From Corynebacterium sp. NML98-0116 (GTDB taxonomy: Bacteria > Actinomycetota > Actinomycetes > Mycobacteriales > Mycobacteriaceae): 64,000 nucleotides of DNA. The stretch is taken from the NCBI RefSeq assembly GCF_001767255.1, contig NZ_CP017639.1, positions 295,406 to 359,405 of the forward strand, in the 5' to 3' direction. A program made the position numbers and the translations under genes. The notes beneath the pieces were generated by a model. That model worked only from the letters and a program-made list of their open reading frames with translations. It was not told the origin of the DNA and did no database searches. This document shows, in pieces, positions 62,257-64,000 of this stretch. Position 1 is the first letter of the stretch; each line of letters starts with the position of its first letter.

Positions 62257-63741
62257 CTACTGCAGCGCCGAGGTCAGCTTCATCACGTTGTCGATGTAGC
62301 GGCGGTACCACGGCCGCGTGTTCCAGCGCTCCAGCGTGAGCTCGCGGGTCACCGACAAGTACGTGGTGGCGAGTTGGTTGAGGTTGCGGAGGAGGGGGCC
62401 GTCGCAAATTAAGAGTGAGCTTTCGTAGTTGAGTGAGAAACTACGAATGTCCATGTTGGAGGACCCAAGCACGCCGACGGCGGCGCCGGGCTCCTTCGAG
62501 GTGGGGTCGACGAGCAGGAACTTGGTGTGCAGGACGTAGGGGGCGGGGAACTCCCAGATGCGCACACCGGCCTCGAGGAGTTGTTGGTAGTAGGAGGACT
62601 GGGCGTGCTGCACCATGAACTGGTCTGCCTTCTGGCCAACGAGCAGGTCCACGCGCACGCCGCGGTAGCAGGCGGTGGTGATGGCCTCCAGCAGTGAGTC
62701 CTCGGGGACGAAGTAGGGGGAGCACAGCACCAGTTGTTCTTTGGCGTGGTGGATGAGGGTGTTAAACATCCGCAGGTTCGGTTCGGCCTGGTAGCCGGGC
62801 CCTGATGGGATGAGCTGGACCAGGTTCGCGTCTGCGGGGGCGCCAAGGTCCAAGGGGGCGGTCAGCTCGATGGGTTCGCCGGATTCGGAGTACCAGTCCA
62901 CGGCGAACAGCGCCTCGATGGAGGTGACAATGGGCCCTTGGAGTTCCACGAAGGCGTCGACCCATTGGCGTCCGGCGGCGCGGTGTTGGCGGGTGAGGTA
63001 GGTGCGGTCGATGAGGTTCATGGAGCCCATCATGGCGGTGTGGCCGTCGATAATGATGAGTTTGCGGTGGTTGCGCAGATCCGGGCGGCGGAAGCGGCCC
63101 TTGAGCAGGCTCAGCGGCAACATGAGGTGCCAGTGGATGCCGGCCTTCGTCAGGCGCCGTTTCAGCGCGCGGAAGCCGGGGTATTTCATGGAACCGATGT
63201 GGTCGAATAGGAGGCGGACGTGGACGCCGCGGGCCACGGCACGCTCCAACGCCTCAAACACAATGGCGGTGGTGTTGTCCCAGGCCACCGCATAAATCTC
63301 GATGTCGACGTATGCTTCCGCCTTATCGACGAGCTCCGCAATCCGCACCATCGTCTTCTCGTAATCCGCCCACATGGCGACCGCGCTGCCGTGCACGGCG
63401 GGGAAGCCGGTCAGGGTGCGGTTCAGCGTGATCATCGAGGTCACTTCTGGGTTCGCCTGCTGACCGGCGGGAATGTCGGGGATGTCGGAGTAGACGTCGT
63501 TGAGGACGGCGTTCGCTTCCTTCTGGATGCGGTGGCGCCGCTGCGAGACGTACTTGGACCCCATCAGCAGGTACAGCGGCAGGCCCACGAACGGGAGCAG
63601 CAGAATGAGTAGCAGCCAAGCGTTCGCGCTCGACGGCTTGCGGTTCGACGGCACCACGCCAATCATGACGAACTTGATGGCGTAGTCGATGCCCATGGCG
63701 ATGAGCTGCCACAGGGAGAGGCCACTGAACAGAGACAACAT
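62257..63741 (-). CDS. cls: cardiolipin synthase (phospholipase D family)
   Basis: 494 residues, normal for bacterial Cls. Two N-terminal membrane helices (LWQLIAMGIDYAIKFVMIGV and AWLLLILLLPFVGLPLYLLM), then two PLD catalytic motifs, HRKLIIIDGHTAMMGSMN (HxKxxxxD, about residues 216-233) and HTKFLLVDPTSKEPGAAVG with GSSNMD (about 400-430). It joins phosphatidylglycerol molecules, or PG with a CDP-diacylglycerol-type donor, to cardiolipin in the membrane. It starts 2 bp after the upstream exonuclease gene, so the two are cotranscribed. Confidence 0.95.
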   Translation of the reverse strand: MLSLFSGLSLWQLIAMGIDYAIKFVMIGVVPSNRKPSSANAWLLLILLLPFVGLPLYLLMGSKYVSQRRHRIQKEANAVLNDVYSDIPDIPAGQQANPEVTSMITLNRTLTGFPAVHGSAVAMWADYEKTMVRIAELVDKAEAYVDIEIYAVAWDNTTAIVFEALERAVARGVHVRLLFDHIGSMKYPGFRALKRRLTKAGIHWHLMLPLSLLKGRFRRPDLRNHRKLIIIDGHTAMMGSMNLIDRTYLTRQHRAAGRQWVDAFVELQGPIVTSIEALFAVDWYSESGEPIELTAPLDLGAPADANLVQLIPSGPGYQAEPNLRMFNTLIHHAKEQLVLCSPYFVPEDSLLEAITTACYRGVRVDLLVGQKADQFMVQHAQSSYYQQLLEAGVRIWEFPAPYVLHTKFLLVDPTSKEPGAAVGVLGSSNMDIRSFSLNYESSLLICDGPLLRNLNQLATTYLSVTRELTLERWNTRPWYRRYIDNVMKLTSALQ

Positions 63742-63743
63742 GG

Positions 63744-64000
63744 CTACCGCACCTGGTCGAGTGCGAGGTCGGCGGTGTCGTAATCAGCGATGACGGGCGC
63801 GTGATCCGATGCGCCCTTGCCGTCGCGCTCCGCCACGTCCACCCGAGCCTGTTGCAGGCGGCGGGCGAGCGGGGGCGTCGCTAAGTGGAAGTCAATGAGC
63901 ATGCCTTCGTTCTTGGGGAAGCGCATGGACTTGTAGTCCCAGAACGAGTAGGGGTCCGCGTGGCGGATCTCCTCCAAGCCGGACTCCAGCAGCATCTGGA
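63744..64000 (-). CDS. exodeoxyribonuclease III family protein (3' part, gene continues past the window)
   Basis: Only the C-terminal 85 or so residues are present. WDYKSMRFPKNEGMLIDFHLATPPLARR and the final GASDHAPVIADY are the C-terminal signature of the ExoIII/APE-type endonuclease-exonuclease-phosphatase fold; Asp-His in SDHAPV are the catalytic pair. Such enzymes remove abasic sites and 3' blocks in DNA repair. The start is outside the window on the - strand. Confidence 0.88.
   Translation of the reverse strand, partial: QMLLESGLEEIRHADPYSFWDYKSMRFPKNEGMLIDFHLATPPLARRLQQARVDVAERDGKGASDHAPVIADYDTADLALDQVR

Overview
The window looks like chromosomal DNA of a Corynebacterium or close relative. 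It is GC-rich with actinobacterial codon use. As I recall it, the order of the housekeeping genes follows C. glutamicum: clpB, a rhodanese, a small membrane protein, pyrE, a SpoU/TrmH methylase, a GH76 protein, class II fda, a FUSC-type membrane protein, purA, a purT-like gene, pta-ackA, then glnX-glnH-pknG, a Nudix gene, an ABC pair, cls and the start of an xth gene. No rRNA, tRNA, CRISPR array, transposase or integrase was found. Everything is read from sequence; no database search was run.

Layout. 1-14.4 kb is core metabolism and stress response on the + strand, interrupted only by a RelBE-type toxin-antitoxin pair (8.95-9.43 kb). 14.5-37.5 kb is an accessory island: four very large secreted proteins (1373, 1767, 1792 and 1607 aa). 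They share an N-terminal domain and a distinctive C-terminal double hydrophobic segment flanked by cysteines, with no LPXTG signal. Between the first and second lies a three-gene module that I read as a toxin-antitoxin-chaperone (TAC) locus: HigB-like protein, HTH antitoxin, SecB-like protein. 38.3-40.9 kb is pta-ackA. 41.0-46.7 kb is a two-gene cassette: a YPDGS-repeat surface protein followed by a membrane-anchored HEXXHXXGXXH metalloprotease. 46.7-48.2 kb holds palindromic repeats around a broken Abi-family gene. 48.2-55.0 kb is core again (pknG-glnH-glnX on the - strand; Nudix and ABC transporter on the + strand), followed by a small nuclease-like gene. 56.2-62.1 kb is a second, paralogous surface-protein/metalloprotease cassette. 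62.3-64.0 kb is cls and a partial exonuclease III gene on the - strand.

Working picture. Surface-protein genes seem to have been inserted at several points of an otherwise conserved gene order. The large proteins carry calcium-binding DxDGDG modules, Ig-like and Rib-like repeats and signal peptides, so they probably form an adhesive or structural layer on the cell. The two cassettes each couple a simpler repeat protein with its own membrane-tethered metzincin-like protease in a tight operon. That suggests a dedicated processing or shedding partner, and it is the best candidate here for an undescribed system. Several core genes appear to be transcribed leaderless, with a -10 hexamer directly upstream of the ATG. 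At least two families of 75-92 bp palindromic repeats are scattered between genes and concentrate near the accessory regions.
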